DNA from: Pelargonium cotyledonis
Taxonomy: Eukaryota; Streptophyta; Magnoliopsida; Geraniales; Geraniaceae
Length of the DNA stretch: 26,900 bases
Direction: 5' to 3'
Assembly (NCBI GenBank): GCA_036897625.1
Contig: JAYMTA010000555.1
Span: 1 to 26,900 of the forward strand
Shown here: positions 1-11,930 of the stretch, piece by piece
Layout: each line of letters opens with the position of its first letter
How positions within the stretch are numbered: the first letter of the stretch is position 1
The notes under the pieces: generated by a model
The model's input: only the letters and a program-made list of their open reading frames with translations
What the model was told of the DNA's origin: nothing
Databases searched by the model: none
Program-made: the position numbers and the translations under genes

Positions 1-509
1 CCCCTAGGCGATACCCTGGCCCTACAATTGACCGTTCCCCTCCAAGGACCATGAATGGTTACAAGTCCCCTCCCCGTGGTTGGGCCAGGGACAGCCCTAG
101 GGACTTCGGGGCTGGTGGTCTGCCACCTCCCAGGCATGAAAGCAGGTTTTCTGATCACCCTGTAAGGAGAGAACGGCCAGATTATCCTGAAGATGACTAC
201 CGAGGAAGGACCAAGTTTGACCGGCCAATGCCAATGGACTGGGGCCACAGAGACCGTGGAAGAGAGGGCGTCTTTAATGAAAGGAGAGGCTACGAGAGGA
301 GGGCATTGTCTCCACCTCCACCTCCGCCTCCGCCACCCCCACCACTTCCACCTCATCACCGTGGCGGCAGATGGGGACGTGACGTGAGAGAGAGGAGCAG
401 GTCACCACTGAGGGGTGGACCAGCACCAGCACGCCGAGATATGTACATTGATCGCGGGCGAGAAGAACGACGGGGAGTGGGGCGAGACCGCATTGGTGGT
501 GTGTACTAA
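1..509 (+). CDS. 3' end of an Arg/Gly/Pro-rich RNA-binding-type protein (TAF15b/RanBP2-zinc-finger-like tail), partial
   Basis: The frame is open from the first bases of the window (first full codon at 3) to a TAA at 507-509, so this is the last part of a longer gene. An ATG at 51 lies inside the frame and need not be the start. The visible 169 residues are low complexity: SPPRGWARD-like repeats, many RG/RD/RE pairs, an eleven-proline run near residue 105, and an SRSPLRGG stretch. The chain ends in GRDRIGGVY. Such tails occur in plant RanBP2-type zinc-finger RNA-binding proteins of the TAF15b group and in some SR-type proteins. No zinc finger or RRM is visible because the 5' part is missing. 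The TCX gene follows about 1.6 kb downstream, and in Arabidopsis the gene next to TCX5 is an RNA-binding protein gene, which supports the call. The coding frame is clear; the product name is inferred. Confidence 0.6.
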   Translation, partial: PRRYPGPTIDRSPPRTMNGYKSPPRGWARDSPRDFGAGGLPPPRHESRFSDHPVRRERPDYPEDDYRGRTKFDRPMPMDWGHRDRGREGVFNERRGYERRALSPPPPPPPPPPPLPPHHRGGRWGRDVRERSRSPLRGGPAPARRDMYIDRGREERRGVGRDRIGGVY

Positions 510-1299
510 CTGGTTAGCAGGGGCTGGTGTAATTTTTTGTTAGACTAGATACTTATTATTTTGTCTAGAGTGAGGATGTTAAATTAAGCCCATGACTTTG
601 AATCTAGTATTATTTTTTTGCCCTATTGCTTCTGATTATTCAACATTCCATGATGTTGATAACATTCCTCAACAAATCCCATTTTCTTAGTGCTCGTGTA
701 ATGGACAAAAAACATTGTCTCCTCTCTTTGAACTTTCAACTATGGACAGGACAGGACATGTTACATCAAGTTTGAATTCATATGATTTTGTATTGGATCT
801 GAATATATTGGGTGAAAGCAATATATTATTGGCATGACCAATTGGTAAATTACTTTCAATTCACTAAGTGAAATATAAACAATACTTTCATTTTCAATTA
901 GAAGTATATCATGCTCGCATTATCTTCGCGATTTAATTAAGTACATAAACTTTTAAGGTTGTATTTGAAAATAATATTTGATTTGAAATGTTGTTGGTAA
1001 TATAAAATGGGTAGTCTCATTTGTTCAAATAATAGCTTTTGTTAAAAGCCCAACATTTAATATGAAATGTTGGTTCATAAACACAACATTACTAAGTGAA
1101 GTTTAGTAGATTTCGTAATTGAATAGAGTGACGCGATTACTGAATCACAGTTGGTAATTTGGATTTCATAAGCAAGAAAAGAGCATTTCACTGTACTTTA
1201 TGTTTTTTTATTAGTATTTATTTTTAGGAAACATGTGTATAATTTATGTTAGATACAAGTGGCTGTTTTATTTTGGGCTAAAATCTGGTTCGTACCTTT
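510..1299. other. 3' UTR and AT-rich spacer
   Basis: This holds the downstream region of the first gene and spacer before the TCX promoter. No conserved ORF was found. A 9-bp perfect inverted repeat (CCAACATTT at 1050-1058, AAATGTTGG at 1065-1073) could form a small hairpin, but it has no recognisable element ends. Confidence 0.5.
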
Positions 1300-2132
1300 C
1301 CAACAATAGAAGAATCTGGACCGTCCATTTAGGTGAATCGTACGGAGCAGAAAATCCCATCATGTCACATTGTCACGATAGAATTTACTTCCACCTCAAA
1401 GTCAACAAGCGCCAATTCCACAACATATTCCCTCGTTTTCACCCCTCCACTCATTACTAGTCCTCTCCAATCACATCACGCCACGTAGGAGTACTGTACA
1501 CCTGTCAAAATCAGAACGGGGCTATTTTCAAATATCGGTGTTACGAGTAGTACTGGATGGAACCTAGTTACGCGATTGTACTGGGATCACTTTTGTAGAG
1601 AATTCACATCCTGCTGCATCGGACGGTCAACCACTGACTTTACTCACTTCTATGAATTCAGGCCGTTGGATCGTCCCTTTCGTCACGGATCGTCCGATCA
1701 GAGCGTGAGGCGAATCTGACCGTTCAAAATTTACGAAATTGAATTTCAAAACCTTTGGGAGAGAGGGAGGAGGAAGAAGAATAACAAAAGGGCCTTGTTT
1801 GTTCCTTGTCTTCTCTTTCGCACCCTTTTTTTTCTCTCTCTGCAATTGGAATCACAGAACTCAAAACCCTCGCTTTTCTCTCTCTGGCTGCGCTCTCTGT
1901 GTGGACCGGAATGTGTCCAATTGCTGCAGTGAGTGGTCAATTCTCGCTGTGAATCTTGAGCTGCACAAATCGCATTTTCCCAAGCAATTCTGTGTTCCGG
2001 CGACGTGCGATTGGGTTTCGGATCTGAGTAGTTGTGAATTCGAGCTGATTCTGTGAATTCGTCTGATTATCGGAGAAAAACCAGTGGATTGAGCTCAGAG
2101 GAACTTGTTTTCGGATTGAAAATTTGAATTTG
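1300..2132 (+). promoter_or_regulatory. Promoter and 5' leader of the TCX gene
   Basis: From about 1319 to 1725 the DNA repeats a GACCGTCC / GGACGGTC-like word on both strands: GACCGTCC near 1319, GGACGGTC near 1621, GGCCGTTGGATCGTCC near 1662, GGATCGTCCGATC near 1687 and GACCGTTC near 1718. Some copies contain CCGTT, the core of the plant mitosis-specific activator (MYB3R) site. The part from about 1745 is purine- then CT-rich, as in plant 5' leaders. If the transcript starts near 1800, it carries a 13-codon upstream ORF (ATG 1911, stop 1950-1952). No confident TATA box was picked. Confidence 0.4.
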
Positions 2133-5100
2133 ATGGAGCAAGGGGACGGAGGGGATTTGCCTCCGAAGAAGGTGCAAGCGGAGGCCTCGGGGACGGCAGT
2201 GTCGACGGATTTTCCGGCGAAGAAGCTGGCCAGGCAGCTGGATTTTACAGGCCATGGCGGGGTTTCGGCGGGTGTGGCCTTGCCGGAGCACCCACAGTCG
2301 CAGACGACGGTGCCGCAGAGCCAACAGCAAGTCGTGGCGATACCAGTGGCACCGCAGGCTCCACATCCCGCAGTGAGGGCTGTGTAAGTTTATGCAACTA
2401 CAGTTTTGTGTTCTTCAATATTTTCTTTTTAAGTTTCAAAGGTTGAGTTTTTGAAGTTTGAGCTGCGTGCAATTGCGTTGTCCAGTTTCTCATTCCTTGA
2501 ACTAGTTAAAGGAATGGAGATGAAGTTTGTGCAATTTTGTTTGTGGGTTCATCACAGTAGAGTGGAGTAAAAGATTTGATTTTTGGACTGGGATCCTCCT
2601 GCTTATATTTGAGGATTTGATTTGCATTCTTGCTTGTAATATCCTCTTCTCTCTGAGTTTTTCCCATGTCTCAGATATTTAAAGTGTCCTACTTTTTGAG
2701 ATCATTATAAATTGGATATCTGTTTTTATGAATGCTTTGTACAAAAATAATATAGGTCAAGTCAGTGACGACTTGTTTCATTCATGAAACTAGACTTTTG
2801 AATGTGGTTTCTGCAGAAGGGTCACCAAAACATATGTTTTTCAACTTTGTTTCCTATTTCAGATTATTAATTAGTACCCTACTCTGGAGCTGAATTCATT
2901 TGTTGGTAGCTTTTACCCTTAGAAGCATCAGTATTCTTTTTTCTAAAACTGTATTCATTTCTACCATATCTTTAATTTTTTGGGGGAATTTGATATTTTA
3001 ACAATTTTCTTCTTAAACAGTGATTTAACTCTTGTCTACATTTAATTAAAAAACGAGTGTAGGGAGTCTCAGCCAAGCTTTTATTGGTTGAGACTCAGCC
3101 AACACACACAAATTCATGATGTGGCATCTCCTCATTAGCTTGGCTGAATCTTAGACTCTTAGGCACTAAAAGGTTGATTGGGATTCTTTTTTCTCTAAAA
3201 TCAATTTACATAGTTTGCAAAGCTCTTCCTTAAAAAAGCCACAGTTTGTAAGTCTCTCTCAAACTATCACCCTACCTGATTTAGGGGGTTGGTGTTTATT
3301 TATTTGTTTTTTCTATGGAAAATACTGGAAGCCATATGTTAGTTTTATGGTCTTGTTTTCTCTTATTCTTGAACCATATAGTCTGGTAAATATATTTCCT
3401 TAAAAAAAGTGGTAGTTTTTATGCATGCACACAAGCTTTTGCTTAACCAATATGCCATAGTGAGTAAAAAATAAATAAAGAATGGGTACACTAATACAAC
3501 TATGCTATTTAATTCTTCAGAAAACCAGAATCTCCAAAATCCAGATCAAGATCCAGTGTTGAAGTTAAAGATGGTACTCCAAAAAAGCAAAAACAGTGTA
3601 ACTGTAAACACTCTCGCTGCTTGAAACTGTAAGAGCATTATCCCCTCTGTCTGTGCTCTTTGTATGACTAGCATCTTATTGGTGATTTCATATTGTGTTT
3701 TGCTTTAATATTTGGCTGTGTATGTATTTTGATAAATTTGTCTCCTGTAGCTATTGTGTTTTTTCTTTCTAATTTGGGCATATCAAATTATTATTATTGT
3801 TATAATGTTTAGTTTAGGGTTGTTTCCATCTATTTCATAATTTTATGAAAAAGGAAACAATGCAGTTTAGTTTAATCAATTCTTCTAGTATGTTGGCCAG
3901 TACATATTTGAGCTCCTTGGAGGTTCTCATACTAGGAAAAAGAACCTTTAATTAGAGTAGTACTCTTGTTGTAATTATGTTTACGATGTAATTTATGTTG
4001 GTTAAGGACTGCATTTATGTTTTCCTTCTGTGTGTGTGTGGTAGTCTCCATGTAATTGAATTGCAATTTTGTCCTGTATTTCTCATTAAAGAATGATTCT
4101 GGAGGAAAATGTAGTGGATAAGGTGGACATTATATGCTGGTTGGGTTGGGCTGAATGTAAAAGCAAGCCTAACCCCAAAGGTTGTAATTTTCCCAAATAG
4201 AAGGCGCTTATCTCAATATCCGGTTGGCTTCAGCTGTTTGGATGTGTATAAAATTCATTGTTTTTGTTATCAGTACATCTTTCTCTAATCAAGATTACTT
4301 TAGATTGTGTGCTTTGAAATAAGTTATTATGAAGCAAACTTGCAAGATCATAAAACAAAGCATTAGCCCTACATGGATAATAAGTTGCATAATAAGAAAA
4401 TTCCAGTGAGACATATACAATGGAAACAGTGAGATTCCTTTTTTGGCTCGAATATTATTATAATAAAATAACGATTATGTTACAAATTAGCAGAAAAAAA
4501 AAATAGTTACACAAATTTTTATATATTACCTATTTACCTGTATCATGGAGCATGGGAATTCGGAAATGACTCATAGCACTATAAAAAATATCCTCAACTA
4601 TTCAGCCCAGTTTGAGCCACTCGCTGGGGGTGGTAGTTTGGAGCTGCAATGGAGTTGAGCCTTTCCTTGTCGAGTAAAAAAAGTGATTGAAAAAACAAAT
4701 AGTTGTCATACTCAACTGATTAATAAATAAGAGGAATCCTCTTGGTGCCAAACTAACCAATGTCCATGTTAATGGCTGAAACATCCTGCCTCTGCATTTT
4801 CTACTTATCTTTTACCCTCCATAAATGGATTTTAATATATTTACTTGGTTGGAAGTTATATGACCATTGACCATGCCTCATTGTTAAATTACTAAAGTTT
4901 TGTTGGGGGCCTTCATGGCTTAGCAAGTATTTGTCTTGGTGGTATAGATGTAGCTTACAGCTAACCATTTTACGAAGAATAATGACTTGGCATGTAATGT
5001 CCTATTCATTTAGGATTTAATAGAATACCAACTTTTAATTTGGGTACGTAATATGATTGGTAAGGATATAGATTATTAAATAGAAATTAACTCAGTTGTA

Positions 5101-6227
5101 ACCAAGCCTTAGTTCAAAATTATGTCCTCTTTCCATCCCTCTCACACATTGATAATGTTTAAGGATGCCTATGATGGGCTCTATTATCACTAACATGTTC
5201 ATGTTTTTTTCCAGACTTGAACTGGTTTTTGACTATTTGAAATGTATTTGTCAAGTCCATGGACATAACATGCATTGCTGATTCTGTCTACGCTTTCATG
5301 GAATATCTTTTAGAAAAAGACACTGCCACTAAAGTACATACCATATTACATTTATGGTGCATGATAGGGAACTATATCCAAAGTGTTGCAACATGCTGGG
5401 CAGGAAGTTTTTGGCATGATCTAAAATTGATCTCTTTTCTTAGCATATGTGGATATTTTTTGCAATACACAAAGATAACAGTAAGCAGAGTTTGCTTTAC
5501 GTAGTGATAAAGATGTAGCTAATTTCAGTAGTATAACAGGTACTGTGAGTGCTTTGCATCTGGAACATATTGTGATGGGTGCAATTGTGTTAATTGCTAT
5601 AACAATGTTGAGAATGAGGCTGCCAGGCGAGAAGCTGTTGAAACTACCTTGGAGCGTAATCCAAATGCATTCAGACCGAAAATTGCAAGCAGCCCACATG
5701 GAGCACGGGATAGTAGGGTATGTGAATCAAACCTTAATGCTTACTTCTCAATAAGGCTGATTGAAACGTAAAATGGTTCTCTGGCACCCTGTTTTATAAG
5801 TTTGAGATTGCAACAATATGTTTTTGTAACTAAGCATGGAAAAAGGCACAGTTTGAACTTTTGTAGAGCAGTCCAAATCATGGTGAAAGACCAAACGCAC
5901 TTTCATGCCAAGTTTATCCTTAATGCCATGCATCTTCTGTTGAGTTACGTGAGAAGTTAGCCGTTTAACCTACTTTGTCGTCACACTTTCTTCTTGATGA
6001 TGAACTTCTTGCGGGTTCCTAACTATTCCTGTTTGTTATTGAGAGTAAAACCACACAGCTGTGAGATAAATTGGAAGAATATTCAGTAGATGGTCTTTTA
6101 CCTTTGGACAGTAAATGCTTGTTAGAATTTACCGATGCATGCTCACTATCATTGTGTCGAAACATATCTAACTGTGAGAGTGCACAATCTATTTCCATGA
6201 AAGCTTGGTGATGATTTTCATGCATCC

Positions 6228-6286
<59 letters not shown>

Positions 6287-8430
6287 ACACTCACACACAC
6301 ACACTCACTCAGACATAACATTTTCTGGTCAGTTTTCACAAGCATGGGCACTTGGTTAATACATGTAGGAGGAGGCTGGGGAAGTTTTAATGTTGGGAAA
6401 GCACAACAAAGGATGTCATTGCAAGAAATCAGGGTGCCTCAAGAAGTACTGTGAGTGTTTCCAGGCTAACATTCTGTGCTCTGAAAATTGTAAATGTGTG
6501 GACTGCAAGAACTTTGAAGGAAGTGAAGAGAGACAGGCCCTCTTCCATGGAGACCAGGCTAACAACTTGGCATATATTCAGCAAGCAGCGAATGCAGCCA
6601 TAACTGGAGCTATTGGATCCTCTGGCTATGCTTCCCCTCCAGTATCGAAGAAGAGAAAAGGTCAGGAACTTTTTGTTGGACTGGCAGCTAACGACCCAGC
6701 CTTTCACAAGCTCGGACAGTTCCAGCAGGTAAAGATAATGATAACTAACGTGATTATGATAAATATGGTTGCGGTCTGAATTTGGATTTTGCTCAAATCC
6801 AATATAACTCTAAACATGTCTAGAAGATGCGATTGACATCTCTTACTATGTCACTACAATTGTATTTGAAATAACAATTTTCAAATACGAAGTTTCAAAT
6901 CAAATCCAAATAAACAAAACGCTGCCTTATGGAAGCAGCTTGATAGTAGTTTTTGTTCCTGGAGAAAGACCTAGACTTATGATTTGCCTTCCCATTGGCA
7001 CATACAAACTGTTTTTCACTGAGCAGGAACCGCTTTTCCAGTTCCTCATGAACTGTTAAATTATTGCTGGAGTTTCTGACCACTAGTTTTTTATGTTACT
7101 CTCTGAGACCGAGATAATGCCAACTGTGCCAATTCTTTTTTGTTTCTGCTTATCAGGCAAACCAAATAAAAGCTTCTTCACCCTTGCCGTCCATGTCTTC
7201 CACCCCTATTGCTCGTGTAGGTAACACTGCAGCATCAAGCCCTTCAAAAAATTTGTACAGGTAAAATGTTTGTCTTATCAGAATCTCATAAATTATTACT
7301 TGTTTCTTAAACTAACTCGAATTGTATGGTTGAAGGTCTCTATTGGCAGATATAATTCAACCACAGGACTTGAAGGAGCTATGCTCAGTTTTGGTGGTAG
7401 TAGCACAGGAAGCTGCTAAAACATTTGCAGGTATTTAGTGATGTTTGTATAAAGAGCTTGAAAGTCATTGTTCAAAATTATGGCATTTAATGACCGATCT
7501 GTCCTATTGCTTTTGTATTTAGTTGTCACCTCTGTCCTATCTAACAAACAGATGGGGTTGGACATGATTAATAGGTTCTTTTTTGTGCTAGTCTAATGAT
7601 AAAATCTATTCAAGGAAACTGTATTTTCTGATCTATTTATAGTGAATATTCTTTTTGGAAAATTTATTGAAATGGTTCCTAAATGTTTAAATTCTCACTA
7701 CCTGTATGTCCAGACAGTAGAAATGCGACAGAAAATCAAGCAGATGAACGGACTGAAACTTCCATTGCTTCGTCTACTCAAGACAGGTTGAATAGCAGGA
7801 AGGAATTTGGAGTTGAGAAAGCTAAGGCTGATGATTGTTCAAACCAGCCTGATAAACTAGGCTCCGATGAATCTAGTTCAGATGGCGCTGATGTTCCAAA
7901 AAGAAGGCCAATGTCTCCCGGGACTTTGGCTTTGATGTGCGATGAACAAGATACGATGTTTATGGCAGCTGCTTCCCCAAGTGGGTTAACAAACCATGGC
8001 TGCAGCACATCTTCACATATCTCCTGCCAACATGGTGCGACAGAAGTCTACCAAGAACAGGAAAGACTAATTTTGACAAAATTTCGAGACTGTCTGAACA
8101 AGCTCATCACTTTTGGAGAAATAAAAGGTTAAAAAATCAATCTACTTTTATTTACTATTGATCCTTTTTGCAATTATTTGGAACCAATCTCGCTTTTCAT
8201 TTCTGTTTCTAGAGACGAAGTGCTCATCATTTGCAAGAACTGAAATAGGCGACTCAATTAACAACGGTACTACAAATGCCAGACCCAAAATAGCGCATCA
8301 GCAAGGACCTCTTAGAAATGGTGTGGCGAAATCTGTCGTCCAACCTACAGCAAAGAACGACATTCTTCCAAAAGTTCCAACCCGCCTCGAAAATGGTGAT
8401 ATTAAACCAAAAATCGTGAAAGAGATGTAA
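2133..8430 (+). CDS. TCX5: Tesmin/TSO1-like CXC (CPP family) DNA-binding protein, TCX5/TCX6 type
   Basis: Eight exons join in frame: 2133-2383, 3521-3628, 5540-5717, 6369-6728, 7157-7260, 7336-7430, 7714-8127, 8213-8430. They total 1728 nt, or 575 aa, close to Arabidopsis TCX5/TCX6. All donors are GT and all acceptors AG. Two cysteine-rich CXC repeats bind zinc and DNA: the first at about residues 108-148 ([17 protein letters not shown]), the second at about 193-232 ([17 protein letters not shown]). The conserved linker [10 protein letters not shown] lies between them. The family (LIN54/Mip120 relatives) is known to bind CHR-like TTYRAA promoter sites within DREAM complexes, repressing cell-cycle and some DNA-methylation genes in the nucleus. 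The N-terminus has a PPKK...KKLARQLDF motif and the C-terminal part is Ser/Asn-rich. The start is the first ATG in a frame that continues into the CXC exons. A GTATGC after the stop (8461) may be a 3'-UTR donor. The TCX5 versus TCX6 assignment is less certain. Confidence 0.93.
3064..3160. repeat. Small foldback element in TCX intron 1
   Basis: AGTCTCAGCCAAGCT at 3065-3079 faces AGCTTGGCTGAATCTTAGACTCT ending near 3159. The inner 9 bp (AGCCAAGCT / AGCTTGGCT) match perfectly and the outer AGTCT also pairs. A third related word (GAGACTCAGCCAA) lies between. It looks like a short MITE or foldback insertion; no target duplication was recognised. Confidence 0.45.
3629..5539 (+). other. TCX intron 2 (1.9 kb), no gene seen
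   Basis: The first CXC repeat is split by this long AT-rich intron: [12 protein letters not shown] is encoded before it and YCECF after it, with phase 2 at the junction. ORFs inside are short and have no recognisable motif. The stretch 4590-4800 looks like old repeat material, but I could not classify it. Confidence 0.6.
6227..6309. repeat. Compound (TC)n(AC)n microsatellite
   Basis: About 28 bp of TC dinucleotides pass directly into about 54 bp of AC dinucleotides with a few interruptions. It lies in TCX intron 3, ending about 60 bp before the acceptor of the exon that encodes the second CXC repeat. Confidence 0.95.
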
Positions 8431-8972
8431 AGAGATATTTGCACAGAGATCAGCCCAAGGTATGCTACCGCGTCCCTGTAAAACTAATAAGAGTCATTGT
8501 TCATTCTGATGCAAACACCCATATAGCATTGAGTCTCATTGTTTAGAACCAATTAGGATCTGATTTGTCTCTTAGGTTACATAACACATTTTAAACCTTC
8601 CAACCACAGCCTTAATTCAAGGCTTTGAGCTCAGGTGGTGTAAAGTTCAGAGAATTGAAACTAAACAAAATGCCACGTACAATGTTAATGATAATGTCGT
8701 CACAAAATGTAAGGCGAGATGCAGGAGTTTCTTGATCTATATTCTCATTTTTTTGCATAAACAGCAAGCAGTTTCTGAAAATTTTCGCGGAATGGTGATT
8801 CAATATAGAGTTTCTTTGCAGAACTTTTACTTCCTGTTCTTTGTGAGTGTACACATTGTGGCGTTTATTCATTTTCTTTGACTAACAGTTTGTTTTTGCT
8901 TCTGGTTTGGTGACAAATAACAATCTTAGCTTCTCAAATCTGTCATTTGCTTATAGCATTAAAACAAGCTTA

Positions 8973-9091
8973 TGTAGCGTTTGGATTAAAAGTTTTAGAG
9001 CCATTTTCATGACCATAAAAATCTTAATACACACATGAACAATGAGAATCTTATTATGTTTATTTATTTAATTTATTATCCAAACGCTACC
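8973..9091. repeat. MITE with GTAGCGTTTGGAT terminal inverted repeats, copy 1
   Basis: GTAGCGTTTGGAT at 8974-8986 and its exact complement ATCCAAACGCTAC at 9078-9090 bound a 119-bp AT-rich element between the TCX and AIM1-like genes. The core word AATGAGAATCTTATTA resembles the interior of the copy at 12621. The flanks give only an ambiguous TA duplication. Confidence 0.65.
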
Positions 9092-9133
9092 TAAGGTTAC
9101 TATTTACCGGCAAGTTAGCCAGTTTGTTGATAA

Positions 9134-9330
9134 TAGAGCTGACAATTCAAGTTTCGGACAGTTTCATGTTCGTATTGAAAAGACATAACTTGAACATGAC
9201 CTGCAAGAGGTCTGAGGTTCATGTGGGTTGTCCGACCTGAAAACTAATAGTATATTTTAAGCGATCCGAACAAGCAATATGTGGATCGGGTTTTGGATGC
9301 CTACAGGTCCGAATTCCAAGTTCTATTTAA
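9134..9330. repeat. Decayed copy of the GAGCTGACAATTC-ended element
   Basis: TAGAGCTGACAATTCAAGT at 9134 matches the ends of the elements at 13602 and 23385. The words CAAGAGGT and GGGTTGT also recur inside the 13602 copy. I found no matching right end, so it is truncated or too diverged; the right limit is a guess. Confidence 0.35.
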
Positions 9331-11849
9331 ACTCTGCTGGAAAGAGCTTTTTACTTGCTATTGAGGTACTTTTATATCCCCATATTAACCATAGTGTGCT
9401 TGGAACAACACATTATATTGTCTTTAGGAATGTAATTGAGTCATATGGAGTTCGAATTTGTTGAGACTCGGCATGTTTCTTTTTTTCTTGGGCTCGAGCT
9501 TGAATGAGATCGTTAAACTAGGCTCGGGATTCAGCTTGATGAAAAATAATAAATTGCAAGCCCGACTTGTAGCTGGAGATATCGTTTGCATACACGATCT
9601 TGATCCCGAAGCTGGAGATGAAGTAACCGGCGCACTCTGCACGCAAAATAAACCGTTATTCTTGTGAACAACAAGTCGTAGTCCAAACCCGAAGGATGCG
9701 AAACAAATAGGGTTTCTTACCAAAAGCATGCCTTTTGTTGCTCTTTCTTCCAAAAATCTTGATGGTGCGAAGAAGCTACCATATAGCTCTGACCATTTCT
9801 TGAGTCTTGCATATATATGGCTAGCCCAAAACACAATGCCACCTCTGGACAAAACTATAGACGAATATTGATTCAATCAACAGATTGATTTGACATTTGA
9901 TTTGATTTTTTAATCATTCAAACTGGTGATTTATAATTCAGTTGACGGATTGATTTGACGATTGAGACACACGTATCGGTAAGACGGGAAACTCATTCCA
10001 AGAACAGATGCAACGTCGAGATCTGATGCCCGAACAACTATTCCTTCATCCAATACTCGACATGCCTCGTTCACCACCAGAAATAGTATCATCTCAACGA
10101 TTTCTTGGTCACTAACTTGTAGAGGCTGCGAAAAAATATCCAGGGTAAACACGCGTTATCCCCCTTTGTAACTAAAATGCATTACTCGTAAGTCTTAACA
10201 CGTTCCCTCATGTACAAGCATATACATCACTTGATATACTGATTGAGTTTTGTTATCGAACAACTTAATTAGACTTTTTGTTGAACGAAGATATTACCTT
10301 CCCACCGGGCATTATATCGGTGATCCTCCTACATTCATCGATGATCGGAAGGATGAAAGGGTCAGGTTTTGGCTTGCTACCTTCTTCATAAATGTAGTAC
10401 CCTTTTCCATTCCTTTTACCTGTAAAAACCACAAGTATTCAAGAAGAGCCCAATAGATGTGCAATTAGGCATAGAACCAAACCCTAACAAATTAGCAAAT
10501 ACCATTTCTTCCACTGTTCACCAAAAGCTCCCAGAGATTGCTTTAGCAAATTCTTTTTCAGCTGCTAGGGCTTCTCCATATCCTACCATGTCCTGAGCCC
10601 TACAACCGAAAACCCTAGATCCGTTAATCTCTGTTCACGTGTCAAATATATTTCAACTCAACAACCGTAACGTCTGAAGTCTTTCAAAATCTAGTCACAA
10701 TAGCACGTTACAACATACATTTGACAGCATCCTCGTAACTTGTTATGCAAAGAAGAAAAGAAAAAGTCAGTAACTGACGTGACAATTTCCATCGAATTAT
10801 AAAAAGCGGCAAAGAGTAGGAATTTATTTACATGAATGGACCCATGGGAAGGCCAAAAGTGGTGATGGCATAGTCAATTCTGAACAAGTCCACACCCAAA
10901 CAGACCAAAAGTTGTGCGGCTTGTGCATATGGCAAAAATGTGCGGTTCAGTGTGCAGTTTTTTACCACAATTGGGACCTTTTTGATCATCTTCCCAAGAG
11001 CCATGAGGTCAACAATCACTTGTGCACAAGTCTTCTCTGTCCGGACAATCTCCATTAGAGGGCACCACATGAGCTGGACTGTTCATTCATCAATATCCAT
11101 ATTAGCAATTCTCAATATAAAGTAGTGCTAACAATTAAGGTTTTGGGTTTAGACTGGAAAGTCCTATCTCGAACCTGACTAATAAGAGGTACGAGTCAGG
11201 TTTTTATATAAAAAATGTGTGGATTTGTCTAATCTGACCAACACTTTCACTTTACATTGATTGTTATAATTTGGGCTCTAAATAAAGAAAATGAAAAATG
11301 TTACTATTAAACAAAATTTTCAGAAAAATCGAAAGGAAAATTGAAAAACTGAAAAAGGGAATAATTAAATAACCTGAAAAGTGTGCTCCAACAATGCGAT
11401 CCTGAGATTTGGATTTTTTACCAAAAACATTAAAGTCAATAGTGGATGTGTTTGTTGCAAAAATGCAATGGGAAGGGCATATATTTTCAATTTCACTGAA
11501 TATTGTTTGATTCAATGAAACATTCTCAGTGGCAACCTGAAAAAAAAAAAGGAGAAAATTTTGTATTAAATGACTTTCAACAATAAGCCCTACATATATA
11601 TAAAAAAGAAAGAAAGAAAAAATAAATTAGTCTAAGTCTATTTTATGCAACCGGAATCTTCGGAAATGCAAGTCAAGTTGTGGGTACTCGTGAATTCGAG
11701 TCCAAATTATTAAACTACTCTTAGATAGATGGAGTGTTTGTCCTAAAGTTTGAATTCTAGAGGCTAAGAAGGCGCCGAATAAACCACCTTGACAACCATG
11801 CCAACCTTTCGTTATTGTGTAGCGTAGAAGGTTATATAATTAACAATCA

Positions 11850-11930
11850 TCGTTAGAGCAAGTGGGTGAAGATGCTTGCTGCTTTTGAGGTCTCAGACTT
11901 GAGACTCTATTGTTATATTTGCTGATAAAA
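11850..11930 (+). repeat. tRNA-type SINE fragment
   Basis: TAGAGCAAGTGGG resembles a Pol III A box. TTTGAGGTCTCAGACTTGAG carries a decayed B box, then ATTTGCTGATAAAAAA closes with an A-rich tail. The word TTTGAGGTCTCAG is shared with the better SINE at 21170. It lies in intron 11 of the AIM1-like pseudogene. Confidence 0.5.

Noticed and set aside
2067-2366. Minus-strand ORF of 99 codons, Arg/Leu rich
   Set aside because: It lies antisense to the GC-rich first TCX exon and has no support of its own.
6429-6707. Minus-strand ORF of 92 codons
   Set aside because: It is a shadow of the TCX exon encoding the second CXC repeat.
9458-9667. Plus-strand ORF of 69 codons over the end of the AIM1 relic
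   Set aside because: It is antisense to the last AIM1 exon and its extension; no family likeness.
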